Counted from the first letter of the stretch, positions 8,568 through 17,934 are shown. The stretch is 64,000 nt of DNA from Rhodothermales bacterium (GCA_028284865.1 JANQQV010000020.1:124001-188000); one strand, 5' to 3'. A program made the numbers and translations. The notes: a model not told the origin generated them from the sequence alone.

Positions 8568-10151
8568 ATGAGGAAGCTCGTAAAACAAAGCTGGGCGCCA
8601 TTTTGCGCCGGCGTCGCTTACGGCCTCAGCTGGGAGCCGTACGGGATATGGCCATTCGCCTTGATTGGATGGGCTGTGTGGCTCGGCCTGGGCATTAGCG
8701 GTGATCGTCAGGCCGTGTTCCTCAAAACACTCGCATTCATTGTGCCTGCTTGGAGCCTCGCGTTCTTCTGGATTGCCAATCACCCGATAGCTGTTACGGC
8801 CGCAACATCCGTTCTTGCCCTTCTCTCCTACGCCTTGGTTCTAGCGGTACTAGCGTCTTCTTTGGTGTCAGCCATCCCGCCTGAGCGTATCGAGCAGCGG
8901 CGATTGGCTGCTCTTGTGGCAGTCATCCTGTTCGAGATCCTCATTTCTTGGGGACCTTTCGCAATGCCGTGGCTATCGATCGGTTTGTCTGTCGCCCCCT
9001 CTTCGTGGGCCCTCGTTCTTTCGGGCTGGGTCGGATTCAAGGGAGTTAGCGCTGTCATCTTGATCACGGCCTGGCTGCTTGCATCGTCGGTTTTTGCTGC
9101 GTCATCGAAATTCGTCTCTCGAGGAGCCTTATTCCCAGCGATTGGCGCCGCCTTACTGTTTCTCGCTCCTTTCGCGGGAGTGAGAGTGCAGGATGACTCT
9201 GGCGCATTGGCCGCTTCAGATCCACTTCGCGTCGATATCCTTCAGCCCAACTGGTCTCCTGAAGACTGGTCGGAGGTTGGTGATGGCAGTCGGGTTGGGG
9301 CGTTTGCATCGGTCCTGGAGATGGTTTCGGGTACCACAGATATCACGGTGTTGCCCGAAACAGCGCTTCCTCTAGCTTCGGTCGATTCGCTTCGGGCTAT
9401 GGTAGCGCGTCTTTCGCATATCACGGGGTCGGCGGTCCTTGCTGGGGGCATTGAAGATGCTCTGGAGGGCGAGGCTCGCAATATCGCGCTCTCTTCCGTC
9501 GATGAGGACCGCATTCACGCCAAAAATCGGCTCGTTCCATTCGCGGAGTCAGTCCCGTTTTCGGAGTGGATTCCCTGGTTCGAGCGGTTTACGGTTTCAT
9601 CAGGAGGGGTTTCCTCGTACGAACCCGGCACTCGCAGTGAACCTCTCCAGATCCAAGCAGACTCTCTGCAAGCGGTGGTCATGATCTGCTTTGAGAGCCT
9701 GTTTGCCCGAGATGCACGATCTGGCCTGCGGGATGGAGCTGACGTGCTCGTTGTCCTGACCCAAGATGGATGGTGGCAATCCAATGCAGCTCGCCGCCAG
9801 CATCTGGCGTTCAGCCAGATGCTGGCGGCAGCAACCGGTCATCCAGCCGTTCACGCTACCGTCGACGGCGTGTCCGGTTTGATTGATCACCGCGGACAGC
9901 TGGTCCCGCTTAGAGATGTCGTCTTGCCAGACCCAGAATCTCTTTCCGGTCAGGCTACTGATGCCCTCTCGACCTCTCCACGTGACGATCGCATCTACGC
10001 GTCAGTTGTCATGCGAGGTGACCTTCCCATGGAGAATCGCTCCACCCTCTTCCTCCGATCGGGAAACCGTCTGTTTTTTTCTATTTTCGGCGCCCTGCTA
10101 TTCGCCTTGTTGGGTAGCACGATCAATCGCCTCAGAACTGGAAACGAGTGA
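8568..10151 (+). CDS. lnt: Apolipoprotein N-acyltransferase
   Basis: Inner-membrane enzyme that adds the third acyl chain to the N-terminal cysteine of lipoproteins. The first 200 residues form several membrane helices; the rest is a nitrilase-fold domain. The Glu-Lys-Cys triad is readable as Glu264 (LPETALPL), Lys319 (AKNRLVPF) and Cys374 (VMICFESLF). A final hydrophobic helix precedes the C terminus. Length of 527 aa is typical. It is divergent from parA with only 35 bases between starts. Several lipoproteins in the window would be its substrates. Confidence 0.92.
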   Translation: MRKLVKQSWAPFCAGVAYGLSWEPYGIWPFALIGWAVWLGLGISGDRQAVFLKTLAFIVPAWSLAFFWIANHPIAVTAATSVLALLSYALVLAVLASSLVSAIPPERIEQRRLAALVAVILFEILISWGPFAMPWLSIGLSVAPSSWALVLSGWVGFKGVSAVILITAWLLASSVFAASSKFVSRGALFPAIGAALLFLAPFAGVRVQDDSGALAASDPLRVDILQPNWSPEDWSEVGDGSRVGAFASVLEMVSGTTDITVLPETALPLASVDSLRAMVARLSHITGSAVLAGGIEDALEGEARNIALSSVDEDRIHAKNRLVPFAESVPFSEWIPWFERFTVSSGGVSSYEPGTRSEPLQIQADSLQAVVMICFESLFARDARSGLRDGADVLVVLTQDGWWQSNAARRQHLAFSQMLAAATGHPAVHATVDGVSGLIDHRGQLVPLRDVVLPDPESLSGQATDALSTSPRDDRIYASVVMRGDLPMENRSTLFLRSGNRLFFSIFGALLFALLGSTINRLRTGNE

Positions 10152-10184
10152 TTTGAGGCTGCAGCTGGTTTCTCGATAGTCTAT

Positions 10185-10778
10185 ATGGTCCTCAACGTTC
10201 AGCTGGTTCTTGCATCTGCGTCTCCGCGAAGACGAAGTCTCCTGAACGCCATGGGCCTCTCTCCCATGGTTCAGCCAGCCGATGTAGATGAGTCTGTGAT
10301 TCCAGGAGAGTCTCCCAAAGACATGGTCGAACGCTTGGCGCTGGCCAAAGCCGGAGCTGTTGCCGAGGATCATCCTGATGCACTGGTGCTGGGCTCAGAC
10401 ACGACCGTCGTACTCGATAACGAGGTGCTCGGTAAGCCTGAATCCACAAACGAGGCGGTTTCGATGCTTCAAGCACTCAGCGGCCGAACACACCAAGTCA
10501 TCACTTCCCTCGGTCTGATCCATCGTGCATCCGGTCGAGAGGTGGTCGATTCCGAGGTAACAGAAGTAATGTTCGACAAACTGACGAATGCCCGGATCAA
10601 GCGGTATGTTGCGGGCGGATCGCCCATGGACAAAGCAGGCGCCTACGGTATCCAGGATGATCAGGGTGCTTTTTTCGTGAGACGCATCTCAGGCGACTAT
10701 TACACCGTGATGGGACTTCCTCTCAACCTTTTCTACCGAACGACAGCCCGGGCATTCCCCGATCTGATTGCTGAATGA
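10185..10778 (+). CDS. maf: Maf-family nucleotide pyrophosphatase
   Basis: A 197-aa septum-formation-inhibitor/house-cleaning pyrophosphatase that hydrolyses non-canonical or pyrimidine NTPs. The N-terminal LASASPRRRSLL motif, the central LGSDTTVVL and LGKPES segments and the C-terminal AGAYGIQ segment are diagnostic. The ATG at 10185 places the ASxSPRR motif at residues 10-16. It follows lnt by 33 bases and precedes an amidotransferase by 11 bases, so the three are likely one transcript. Confidence 0.94.
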   Translation: MVLNVQLVLASASPRRRSLLNAMGLSPMVQPADVDESVIPGESPKDMVERLALAKAGAVAEDHPDALVLGSDTTVVLDNEVLGKPESTNEAVSMLQALSGRTHQVITSLGLIHRASGREVVDSEVTEVMFDKLTNARIKRYVAGGSPMDKAGAYGIQDDQGAFFVRRISGDYYTVMGLPLNLFYRTTARAFPDLIAE

Positions 10779-10789
10779 ACGTGTGACCC

Positions 10790-11536
10790 ATGGCTGACTC
10801 TCTTCCCTCATTGGACATCCTTCTCCTTCAGGCGCGCAACACGGAGGACATGGAGCATCAGGAGCAGGAATGCTTTCTGGAGCGCTGTCGGCTCGAGCCG
10901 ATGCAGCTTGCATCTCTGAATCTCCCGCGCATGAGCGAAATGCCGGATGTCAGCCTGCTTCAGCACTACGACGCATTCTTTATCGGTGGCGCCGGCGAAT
11001 ATTCTGTCACGAAGGACTACGAATGGATGCCCTTCGCCCTGGATCTGATTCGTCACGCTCACGACATCAATCTGCCTACATTCGGGTCCTGCTGGGGACA
11101 TCAATTGATTGCCCGGGCGCTCGGTGGAAAGGTGATTCACGACCCGGAACTGGCTGAGCTCGGTTGCCACAACATCAACCTCACGGAAGCGGGAAAGCAC
11201 GACGAGCTTTTCTCGACATTCCCGGACTCATTCCTGGCCAACATGGGTCATCACGATCGTGTGTCTGTCCTACCCGTTGACGGCATTGAGCTGGCGGACA
11301 ATCACTCCCAGCCCAATGAAGCCTTCCGCATTCGAAACAAGCCGATGTACGGCACCCAGTTCCATTCTGAGCTGGATCGTAGACGCGAAGGCGAGCGACT
11401 CATCAAGTATCGCTCCTACTATCTGGACCAGCTGCCTTCAGAAGAGGTTTTCCAGGACGTTCTCAACTCGTTGCAAGACACCACGGAAGTAGATCACCTG
11501 ATGTACGACTTCCTAGTCAAATTTGCAGTGGAGTAG
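10790..11536 (+). CDS. Class I glutamine amidotransferase-like protein
   Basis: A 248-aa stand-alone GATase1 domain like those annotated as GMP-synthase glutamine-hydrolysing-like proteins. The nucleophile elbow GSCWGHQLIA (about residues 98-107) carries the catalytic Cys. The terminal HSELD segment probably supplies the His-x-Glu pair (QFHSE). There is no ATP-pyrophosphatase synthetase domain, so the acceptor enzyme is unknown. It may act on gamma-glutamyl compounds, as PuuD-like relatives do. Confidence 0.82.
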   Translation: MADSLPSLDILLLQARNTEDMEHQEQECFLERCRLEPMQLASLNLPRMSEMPDVSLLQHYDAFFIGGAGEYSVTKDYEWMPFALDLIRHAHDINLPTFGSCWGHQLIARALGGKVIHDPELAELGCHNINLTEAGKHDELFSTFPDSFLANMGHHDRVSVLPVDGIELADNHSQPNEAFRIRNKPMYGTQFHSELDRRREGERLIKYRSYYLDQLPSEEVFQDVLNSLQDTTEVDHLMYDFLVKFAVE

Positions 11537-11599
11537 CGCGCGCTTCCCCCTGGATGGTGAAAGATGGCAATGCCATCAAGACTCCCTTTGGCAATCTCG

Positions 11600-12706
11600 T
11601 CAGTGACGGAAGCCGGGATGAAGCATGACATCCACGGATGAACGTCTCGGCGTGATCAGCTTCCTTTGCGGTCGCCCGAATCTCAATAGCAGGATCGGAT
11701 CCCCTTCACACTGGGTCAGTGGTTTGATGATCTCACGAACCTGCTTGGAGGTCGCAGGAAGGTTCATGATGGCAGCATTGACGCCAAAAGAGGCCGCTTT
11801 GATCAACACCTGCATCAGGTGATCACCCGTCTCCAACCAGGCTCGTGGCGTATCCGATGGCTCCGTCAACACCATCAACAGCGTTGAGTGATCGGAAAGT
11901 CCCTCAGAACTCCAGCAGGAGGATATCGTGGTCGGCTCCTCGGGATTCATCGGGATCCCGTCGCGACTGCGCTGTCTCATGGGGTGCATCCATGAATCCG
12001 ATTCTCTGCGATAGCGGATGTCCGATTGGTAGGTCCGCTCTGTGTCCTGAACCTGCTTCAGGATCAGCGTTTCCGCTTCGCGGTCCTTCACGACACACAG
12101 GAATTCAGGAAGGGCGTCCTCATCTCCGACGAAGTGGGCGGTGAATGCTGTTGGAAGCGGGAGGCTCTGAAAACCACGACGGATGGTATTCCTGGACGTG
12201 ATCGCCTTGAGTTGATCTTCGTCAATCGTGACATCGTCAGGTCTGCTAGACACGGTGATGCGCGCCATCAGGTCCGGATCACTCATGTCCGGAAAAACGG
12301 AACACGAAAAGGGAAAACCGAACGCATCCAGCACCGACCCGAAGAGGCTCACACAAGAGCCACAGCTGATCACCAGAGAACGATCCTCAGGGTCCACAAC
12401 CGGCAGCGCACGACTACGGTCCGCATAGATCTCGACGGTGTGATCGAGTACCCTGAACAGCCAAGGCTGAGTGTTGTGAACCGAAGGCGCAAGTACGGCA
12501 AAATTGACGAGGAACTTCAATTGCTCCTCGACAGATGCATTTGCCGGGAAATCACGCGATTTGGCTTCGCGTGGATTCTGGGCTAGGCGGCCTCGAGAGA
12601 TACTTGCGGGCACGTAAAAAAGGCGTCTAACGCCTGTTTTGAATGGTTTCCACGAAAAAACGCAATCCAGAACGGGAGCAATGACAGCATCCGGTACCCC
12701 GCGCAT
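11600..12706 (-). CDS. Acg-like nitroreductase-family FMN protein
   Basis: A 368-aa protein with two half-size nitroreductase-like modules, as in the mycobacterial Acg family. The PSVHNTQPWLF segment at about residues 93-103, the DRSRALPVVDPEDRSL motif and the ISCG tetrapeptide are characteristic, and the second half holds NLPATS and a Glu-rich linker. The function is unproven, since Acg proteins bind flavin but often lack nitroreductase activity. The start is doubtful: the first 31 codons contain a terminator-like palindrome at 12621-12635. The GTG at 12613, just inside it, would give a more usual N terminus. Confidence 0.72.
   Translation of the reverse strand: MRGVPDAVIAPVLDCVFSWKPFKTGVRRLFYVPASISRGRLAQNPREAKSRDFPANASVEEQLKFLVNFAVLAPSVHNTQPWLFRVLDHTVEIYADRSRALPVVDPEDRSLVISCGSCVSLFGSVLDAFGFPFSCSVFPDMSDPDLMARITVSSRPDDVTIDEDQLKAITSRNTIRRGFQSLPLPTAFTAHFVGDEDALPEFLCVVKDREAETLILKQVQDTERTYQSDIRYRRESDSWMHPMRQRSRDGIPMNPEEPTTISSCWSSEGLSDHSTLLMVLTEPSDTPRAWLETGDHLMQVLIKAASFGVNAAIMNLPATSKQVREIIKPLTQCEGDPILLLRFGRPQRKLITPRRSSVDVMLHPGFRH
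12621..12635. terminator. Short palindrome flanked by A and T runs
   Basis: AGGCGT-CTA-ACGCCT is a perfect 6-bp stem, preceded by six A and followed by TTTT, so it could terminate on either strand. It lies inside the longest frame of the nitroreductase-like gene and argues for a later start there. Confidence 0.45.
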
Positions 12707-13016
12707 GTAGGGGATTCCCTAAGGGCTGTAATGGTCTCGAGGATTTTGCTCGAGAATCGACTAGATGCGGACCAGGATTCCGTCCCTTTTTGGCGAGTTA
12801 TGGAACCGTCCGCCAGCCCGCAATCGGACCTTTATGGGAGGATACCCGGACACAAAATGCGCGGGGCCCCTCTCGGGGCCCCGCGCTGTATTGATCCGTC
12901 CGCACCGCGATCCAGCTTCATGCGGCAGCATCCATCGGGCGGGTCAACAAGTCAATGTCTGAGTTGGAATGAGCTGTTCTCGGGCAGGGATGCTTCCTCC
13001 GAAGCTAGCTGCATTC
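12707..13016. other. Intergenic region between tonB and the nitroreductase-like gene
   Basis: 310 bases without a convincing gene. It holds the strong GC hairpin at 12859-12886. Short plus-strand frames here have no recognisable content. Confidence 0.6.
12859..12886 (-). terminator. GC-rich hairpin, probable tonB terminator
   Basis: A perfect 12-bp stem (GCGCGGGGCCCC) with a 4-base TCTC loop. On the minus strand it is followed by ATTTTG, consistent with a rho-independent terminator 130 bases downstream of the tonB stop. Confidence 0.6.
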
Positions 13017-13793
13017 CTATTTGGCTGCGTCTTTGAGGCGGAAGCGGATTGGGACGGCCAGGCGAACTGAGACGGCTTTTCCGCGCTGTTTTCCAGGCTC
13101 GAACGTCAGCTTCATGACGGCTTGCATGGCTGCGTTATCCAGCACGTCACCGGCGCTGCGTGCGATCACTGGATCGGTGGGTTTGCCGTCGGGTCGGATG
13201 ACGATCTGGACGACGACCATGCCTTCCATTCCGGCCTGGCGAGCGATTTCAGGATACTCGAGGATCTCGTAGATGCGCTCGGTGCCACCGATGATCGTCG
13301 GCATCTGCTCGACTACAACGAAGATCTCAGGCTCTTCTTCCTCTTCGGCTTCTACGACTGGCGTTGGAGGCGGTGGAGGGATGTCAAGAATTTCGGCGTC
13401 GAGGTCCAACGTGACGTCCAGGTCGAGTTCGACATCGTCGAAAATGACGTCATTCGGGACTTCAACGGGGACTGGCGGACGTGGAGGAGGCGGCGCCTTC
13501 ATCTCCTGAGTCGTCTGCTCGATCTCTTCCATCTGCACCACTTCCTGTTCCTGGAGCTGGAATTCACGCTCCTGCTCGGAAGACTGCAGATCGGCCCGCA
13601 TGAGCATCGTCATGGAAGACAGACTCAGAATGAGCCCGACCATGAGGGTCATGCGGTAGCCTTGTTTGTGATCCTTTCCTTCAGCCTTGTGAGGCCGGCG
13701 AGGATTCCACAAAAGTGTTGAAAGGAGGTTGCTGCTGGATGTACGGGTGGCGTTCGCGCCATCCCTGGCGTTATTGTTGTTCGTTGTTTTCAT
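13017..13793 (-). CDS. tonB: TonB-family energy transducer
   Basis: A 258-aa periplasm-spanning protein that couples the ExbB/ExbD proton channel to outer-membrane receptors. It has a cytoplasmic head, one membrane helix at about residues 46-62, a Pro/Glu-rich spacer (PPPPRPPVPVEVP, then PPPPPTPVVEAEEEEEPE), and a C-terminal TonB domain containing YPEIARQAGMEGMVVV and ending at RFRLKDAAK. The ATG at 13793 gives a normal start; the longer frame adds an improbable tail. The exbB/exbD pair at 27917-29102 is not adjacent. Expression is minus-strand and monocistronic. Confidence 0.92.
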   Translation of the reverse strand: MKTTNNNNARDGANATRTSSSNLLSTLLWNPRRPHKAEGKDHKQGYRMTLMVGLILSLSSMTMLMRADLQSSEQEREFQLQEQEVVQMEEIEQTTQEMKAPPPPRPPVPVEVPNDVIFDDVELDLDVTLDLDAEILDIPPPPPTPVVEAEEEEEPEIFVVVEQMPTIIGGTERIYEILEYPEIARQAGMEGMVVVQIVIRPDGKPTDPVIARSAGDVLDNAAMQAVMKLTFEPGKQRGKAVSVRLAVPIRFRLKDAAK

Positions 13794-14000
13794 GATGACC
13801 TCGCAGGATGCGTGCGTGGTATGTGCTGGATTCAACAGCAGTCTACCAAGCTCTCTTTCCCAGGTCATCAGGGAAGCCTCGATGCCGATGTAGGCCCAGA
13901 TCTGTGCCCGATGTAATACCGTAATCCGGTACATCTGACGGGGCTAACCCTACACGCTGACTCCGCGCTGAAACAGTCCGCTAATCGCCCAGAACGGGCC

Positions 14001-14651
14001 TCAATCGGACTTTTCGCCTTCCACCCACTGAACCGCATGCTGCATGAGTTCTGCAGCATTCGAGAGGTTCAATTTCGTCTTGATGCGAGCACGATAAGAC
14101 TCGACCGTTTTGACAGACAAGTGAAGCCTCTCGGCGATGTCACGCGTCCCGAATCCTTTTCCTGTCAACTCGAATACTTCCAACTCGCGATCGCTCAACA
14201 CATCGAGCGGCGATTGGGACAACATTTCGTGACCGGAGGCGATTCCCATGAGCAAGCGCTCATTGATCTTGTCCGACACGTAGATCCCGCCGTTCATCAC
14301 GCGTCGCACGGCTTTGATCATGACATCTGGCGCTTCCAGCTTCATGACGTAGCCCTTAGCACCCGCGCGGATGGCTCTTTCTGCGTACAGAGCCTCGTCG
14401 TGCCGACTCGCAACCAACGTTTTCATGTTCGGGCGAATCGCATGAATCTGCTTGATCAGCTCCAACCCGCTCATTCCTGGCAAGGAGATGTCTACTACTA
14501 CCAGATCCGGATTCTCGGTTTCGATCAATCCGATGGCATCCTCTGCGTTTGAGGCTTGCGCCACAACATGCAGATCAGATTCGGCTTCGAGGGACATGAC
14601 GAGTCCCTTTCGCATCAGCGGATGATCGTCGACGACAACGATTCTGGTCAT
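14001..14651 (-). CDS. NarL/LuxR-type response regulator
   Basis: A 216-aa two-component regulator. The receiver domain (about 1-120) shows VVDDHPL acidic residues, the phospho-acceptor Asp in VVVDISLPGMSG and a conserved Lys in AKGYVMK. The C-terminal LuxR helix-turn-helix (about 150-210) reads LSDRELEVFELTGKG followed by SVKTVESYRARIK. The ATG at 14651 starts three residues before the receiver strand. It lies 22 bases downstream of the PAS histidine kinase gene, its evident partner. Confidence 0.93.
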   Translation of the reverse strand: MTRIVVVDDHPLMRKGLVMSLEAESDLHVVAQASNAEDAIGLIETENPDLVVVDISLPGMSGLELIKQIHAIRPNMKTLVASRHDEALYAERAIRAGAKGYVMKLEAPDVMIKAVRRVMNGGIYVSDKINERLLMGIASGHEMLSQSPLDVLSDRELEVFELTGKGFGTRDIAERLHLSVKTVESYRARIKTKLNLSNAAELMQHAVQWVEGEKSD

Positions 14652-14673
14652 GGCTGGGTGAGGCAGATTGGAA

Positions 14674-16023
14674 TCAGAGATCAGGGGAAGATAGGACACA
14701 AGTGATGATTGTGCCGCCTTCCTCCCTGCGGTTAATCGACAGTCTAGCGTTGATCACACGAGCCCGATAACCCATGATGTCCACGCCCATGCCTCGATCT
14801 TCGCTCAGGGTTTCCGGGAATCCTACCCCGTTGTCTTTCACCTCAAGAACGAGACTGTCATCGATGTTCTTGATACTGACGTCTATCTGGGTTGCCCTCC
14901 CATGCTTCACTGCATTGCTGATGCACTCCTGAGCGATGCGATAGAGGTTGGAAGCCGCACTTGAGTCCTTTACGCGAGGCTGCCCTTCTTCAACAAAGGT
15001 GCAATCGACGGAGAAAAACTTGCGTGCATTCACACAGAGGCCTTCAATGGCGGCTGCGAGTCCTTCGCCATCCAGTTCGACGGGGACGAGGCCTCTGGCA
15101 ATGTTGCGACTCATCCGGTCTGCATCTCGCACCATTTCCGTGACTTCCGACAAGTCGTCGGCAAGTCCGTGTTCCTCCATCGTCAAACGACGCGCGAGGT
15201 TGCCGGCAATCAGGCTGATCCCGGTCAGCATCTGTCCCAATCCATCATGTAGGTCCTGTCCCACCCGACGACGCTCATGCTCTGACGTCCGGAGGATTTC
15301 ATGCTCCAGACGTCGACGCTCGGTGATATCGCGCACAAACCCGGCGAAGTACCGGCAGTCTTCCGACTCGAACTCGCTGAGCGCCAATTCCATGGGGAAA
15401 GCTTCTCCATTCTTCCGTTTTCCCGTCACTTCCCGGCCGATGCCCATGACTTTAGCGTGGCCCGTTCGCAAGTAATTGCTGATATACCGGTCGTGATTCC
15501 TGGCATATCCCTGCGGCATGAGCATGGACACGTTCTGGCCGGCCACCTCACTCATCTCGTAACCGAACACGCGAACAGCGGCTCGATTCATCCGCATGAT
15601 GGAGCCTTTGGTGTCGATGATGATGATGGCATCAACCGCATGCTCAAATACGGCTTCAAACTGCTGCCTTCGATCGTCACGAACCAGAATTCGCTTGATG
15701 ATGAACGGTAACCTCTCCAGCAGTTCAGCGCGTGAATCGTAGAGATCATCCACCAGGTGCCTGATTTGCGACCAGCCGGCTTGTTCGTCGGCGACTTTGC
15801 GCGAAGCCAAAATGAGCGCTTCCGGACGCTCATGATCGAAACGGATCAGCCATTCCGGATCGATTACAGCCTCACCATCCAGCAGGACGATGTCATAATC
15901 CATGGCCTCCTGTGCCTCTGCGGACACACTCCATGACCCGGCAGCGGCCAAAGACTCCACCAGATCAGCCAGATCCGATGGATTACCAAGGATCAACAAT
16001 CGCATGTCAGATGGAGACGCCAT
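14674..16023 (-). CDS. PAS-domain sensor histidine kinase (HisKA_3 type)
   Basis: A 449-aa cytoplasmic kinase. It has an N-terminal receiver-like alpha/beta region (about 1-115) and a PAS domain (about 120-235) containing the AVDAIIIIDTKG strand and a YFAGFVRDITERR exit. The HisKA_3 dimerisation helix follows, with the phospho-His in VGQDLHDGLGQM, then an HATPase_c domain (ECISNAVKHGRA, then KDNGVGFP). No membrane helix is visible. This NarX/DegS-like class pairs with LuxR-type regulators, and one follows immediately. The first 110 residues may be a degenerate receiver; the signal is unknown. Confidence 0.9.
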   Translation of the reverse strand: MASPSDMRLLILGNPSDLADLVESLAAAGSWSVSAEAQEAMDYDIVLLDGEAVIDPEWLIRFDHERPEALILASRKVADEQAGWSQIRHLVDDLYDSRAELLERLPFIIKRILVRDDRRQQFEAVFEHAVDAIIIIDTKGSIMRMNRAAVRVFGYEMSEVAGQNVSMLMPQGYARNHDRYISNYLRTGHAKVMGIGREVTGKRKNGEAFPMELALSEFESEDCRYFAGFVRDITERRRLEHEILRTSEHERRRVGQDLHDGLGQMLTGISLIAGNLARRLTMEEHGLADDLSEVTEMVRDADRMSRNIARGLVPVELDGEGLAAAIEGLCVNARKFFSVDCTFVEEGQPRVKDSSAASNLYRIAQECISNAVKHGRATQIDVSIKNIDDSLVLEVKDNGVGFPETLSEDRGMGVDIMGYRARVINARLSINRREEGGTIITCVLSSPDL

Positions 16024-16030
16024 CGCTTTC

Positions 16031-16522
16031 CTAGTCGAGTCTTCGGGGCAACACGTGCATCAACAAGCGGCCATGATCATTCATGACATCTGACCATCGC
16101 TCCGCATCAAACTCCATCCCGATCACACACGCTGTCGGGACTTCCAGGTGGCGGCCATCCAAAAAACGACTAGCGACCTGTCCCGTGAACGGCTGGTGCC
16201 CGATCACTACCAAGGTGCGCACTTCGCTCGGCTGTGAGGCTATCAGCGTCATGACGTAGTCCGGATCGGCCAGGTAGAGGGATTCATCAATGATGACCTC
16301 TGATCGCCAGCCTGCCTCCTCTTTCATGAGTTCGAGGGTTTGCCTGGTGCGCACTGCAGAAGAACACAAAATGCGATCCGGATTGACGGATGCTCTTTTC
16401 AGGTAGGTCCCAATCTTGCCGGCGTCGCGCGTGCCTCGTCGATTCAAGGGGCGATCGTAGTCTTTGCCATAGTCAGCATCCCAGTCGGACTTGCCGTGCC
16501 GTATGAGGTACAGATTAATCAC
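16031..16522 (-). CDS. sixA: Phosphohistidine phosphatase SixA-like
   Basis: A 163-aa histidine phosphatase with the N-terminal LIRHGKSDW catalytic motif (RHG at about 8-10), a mid-domain arginine in SSAVRTRQT and the second catalytic His in VIGHQPFT. The compact size matches SixA, which removes phosphate from HPt domains. It starts inside the folB stop (4-base overlap) and ends just before the PAS kinase gene, so it may modulate that phosphorelay. Confidence 0.88.
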   Translation of the reverse strand: MINLYLIRHGKSDWDADYGKDYDRPLNRRGTRDAGKIGTYLKRASVNPDRILCSSAVRTRQTLELMKEEAGWRSEVIIDESLYLADPDYVMTLIASQPSEVRTLVVIGHQPFTGQVASRFLDGRHLEVPTACVIGMEFDAERWSDVMNDHGRLLMHVLPRRLD

Positions 16523-16887
16523 GTCCGCTCGGCTGTGTAGATGGCTTCGGCACAGTCGCAGGGACCTCCAACGGGCGGGTTCGCCTTGCGAACCGTCACC
16601 TCAACATTGATGGCCATGGATTCCTTCTCCAGGATCCGGTGAGCAATCAGAAAAGCCAGACGTTCAATCAAGAAGAACTTGTTTCCCGTGATAATGTCCT
16701 TGACCTCGGCATAGACACGCTCGTAGTCCACGGTCTTGGCCAGGTCATCTTCCAATGCAGCATCCTTGAAATTGACATCCATGGCGATGTCGACTTCATA
16801 TCGGCCTCCGATACGATGCTCTTCCTGCATGACGCCGTGGTGCGCATAAAACACGGCGTTGTTTAGACGGACTGTTCCTGTAGACAT
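16519..16887 (-). CDS. folB: Dihydroneopterin aldolase
   Basis: A 122-aa folate-pathway enzyme that cleaves 7,8-dihydroneopterin to 6-hydroxymethyl-dihydropterin and glycolaldehyde. Visible motifs are FYAHHGVMQEEHRIGGRYEVD (given in two parts around HHGV and EEH), VDYERVY, and the C-terminal VRKANPPVGG. The length is standard. It is the first gene of a short minus-strand unit with sixA. Confidence 0.93.
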   Translation of the reverse strand: MSTGTVRLNNAVFYAHHGVMQEEHRIGGRYEVDIAMDVNFKDAALEDDLAKTVDYERVYAEVKDIITGNKFFLIERLAFLIAHRILEKESMAINVEVTVRKANPPVGGPCDCAEAIYTAERT

Positions 16888-16911
16888 GGTTGGCCTGGGT
16901 GTGGGCGGAAT

Positions 16912-17934
16912 CTACTGTGATCCGGGTGCAATTCCGAACTTTTCCAGATACGGAGAGGGCGATTCTGTGCCTGACGCTGCAGCGGCGGATGCCTCTGCGA
17001 GATAAAGGGTTGCGTAGAGCCCCAACACGGAATCGCTACGGCGGGCATGCTCTTGAAGAGCGCTCGTAATCCCAGCATTTCGCCAGTTGTCTGGCACGTA
17101 CAAAGCGCGCTCGCCCGAAGGGCCAGACCGAGCTACTCCAGGGAAGCTCCTTTCCGGCTCAAATAGTCGATCGCCAAAGTGACAACCGGTGCAGCGAGTG
17201 GGAACGAGCATGTCTCTGGGCTCCTTTCGGATGATGTCCGTCAGAGCTCCAGTAGCATCATAGGCCCAGTAGTCCCAGAAGCCGTCGGCTCGCTTTCGCA
17301 TGACCGTCGTTTCAACGATCACCTCCCCGTCCACATGTTCTCCGATCATGGTTGTCCCGGGTTCGTACAGAATGGGATCGTCCAGGCTATTCATTCGGTC
17401 CAGGGCGGCTTCGATATCCGTTCGCCTGATCAGCGTTTGACGCTTCAATGGCACCATGCTTCCCCTCAAGTCTATGCGGAACCACTCGGGACTGTCCCAA
17501 GAGCCCTCGGAGGTTTTGAGCTCTTCGAGGGTTTCCGGGAAGGGCCGGACATTGTAGTACGTCTCCTGAACAAAGTCCTTGAGGGCATCCTCAGAGATTG
17601 ATCCGCTTTCGTCGGCTTTCGCAAACAGCGAGGACAGCAGGGTGAATTCCCCTTCAACCGTGTCGGGATTTCGCAAAAACCAAGCTTTTTCCCGTTTTTC
17701 AAGGAGTCCTGCCTCGATGGGATCGCCTCCATGGGGTCCCATGTAGCTACCGAAATAGAAACGTAAAAGTCTCTCAGCCTCTTCGCCTTCCAGAGCAATG
17801 CGAACCAAATCGGTTTCAGCGGCATCTTTCGTTGACTGAGACGACTGCGAGTCGCCCGAGCTACAGGCAGCCAAAAACATGACCAAAGCCATAATCGGCC
17901 AACGAGACACCTTAAGATACATGCGCTTGCGCAT
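16912..17934 (-). CDS. Lipoprotein with a single heme-type CxxCH motif
   Basis: A 340-aa predicted lipoprotein. The ATG at 17934 gives a charged N terminus (MRKRMYLK), a hydrophobic segment and the lipobox FLAAC. Near the C terminus, Cys248-Thr-Gly-Cys-His252 is a c-type heme attachment motif; a downstream Met that could be an axial ligand is not obvious. The middle region is unlike any family I recognise. The longer frame up to 18063 overlaps the divergent gene at 18041 and was rejected. It could be a one-heme envelope electron carrier or a protein in which CxxCH binds metal. Confidence 0.7.
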   Translation of the reverse strand: MRKRMYLKVSRWPIMALVMFLAACSSGDSQSSQSTKDAAETDLVRIALEGEEAERLLRFYFGSYMGPHGGDPIEAGLLEKREKAWFLRNPDTVEGEFTLLSSLFAKADESGSISEDALKDFVQETYYNVRPFPETLEELKTSEGSWDSPEWFRIDLRGSMVPLKRQTLIRRTDIEAALDRMNSLDDPILYEPGTTMIGEHVDGEVIVETTVMRKRADGFWDYWAYDATGALTDIIRKEPRDMLVPTRCTGCHFGDRLFEPERSFPGVARSGPSGERALYVPDNWRNAGITSALQEHARRSDSVLGLYATLYLAEASAAAASGTESPSPYLEKFGIAPGSQ

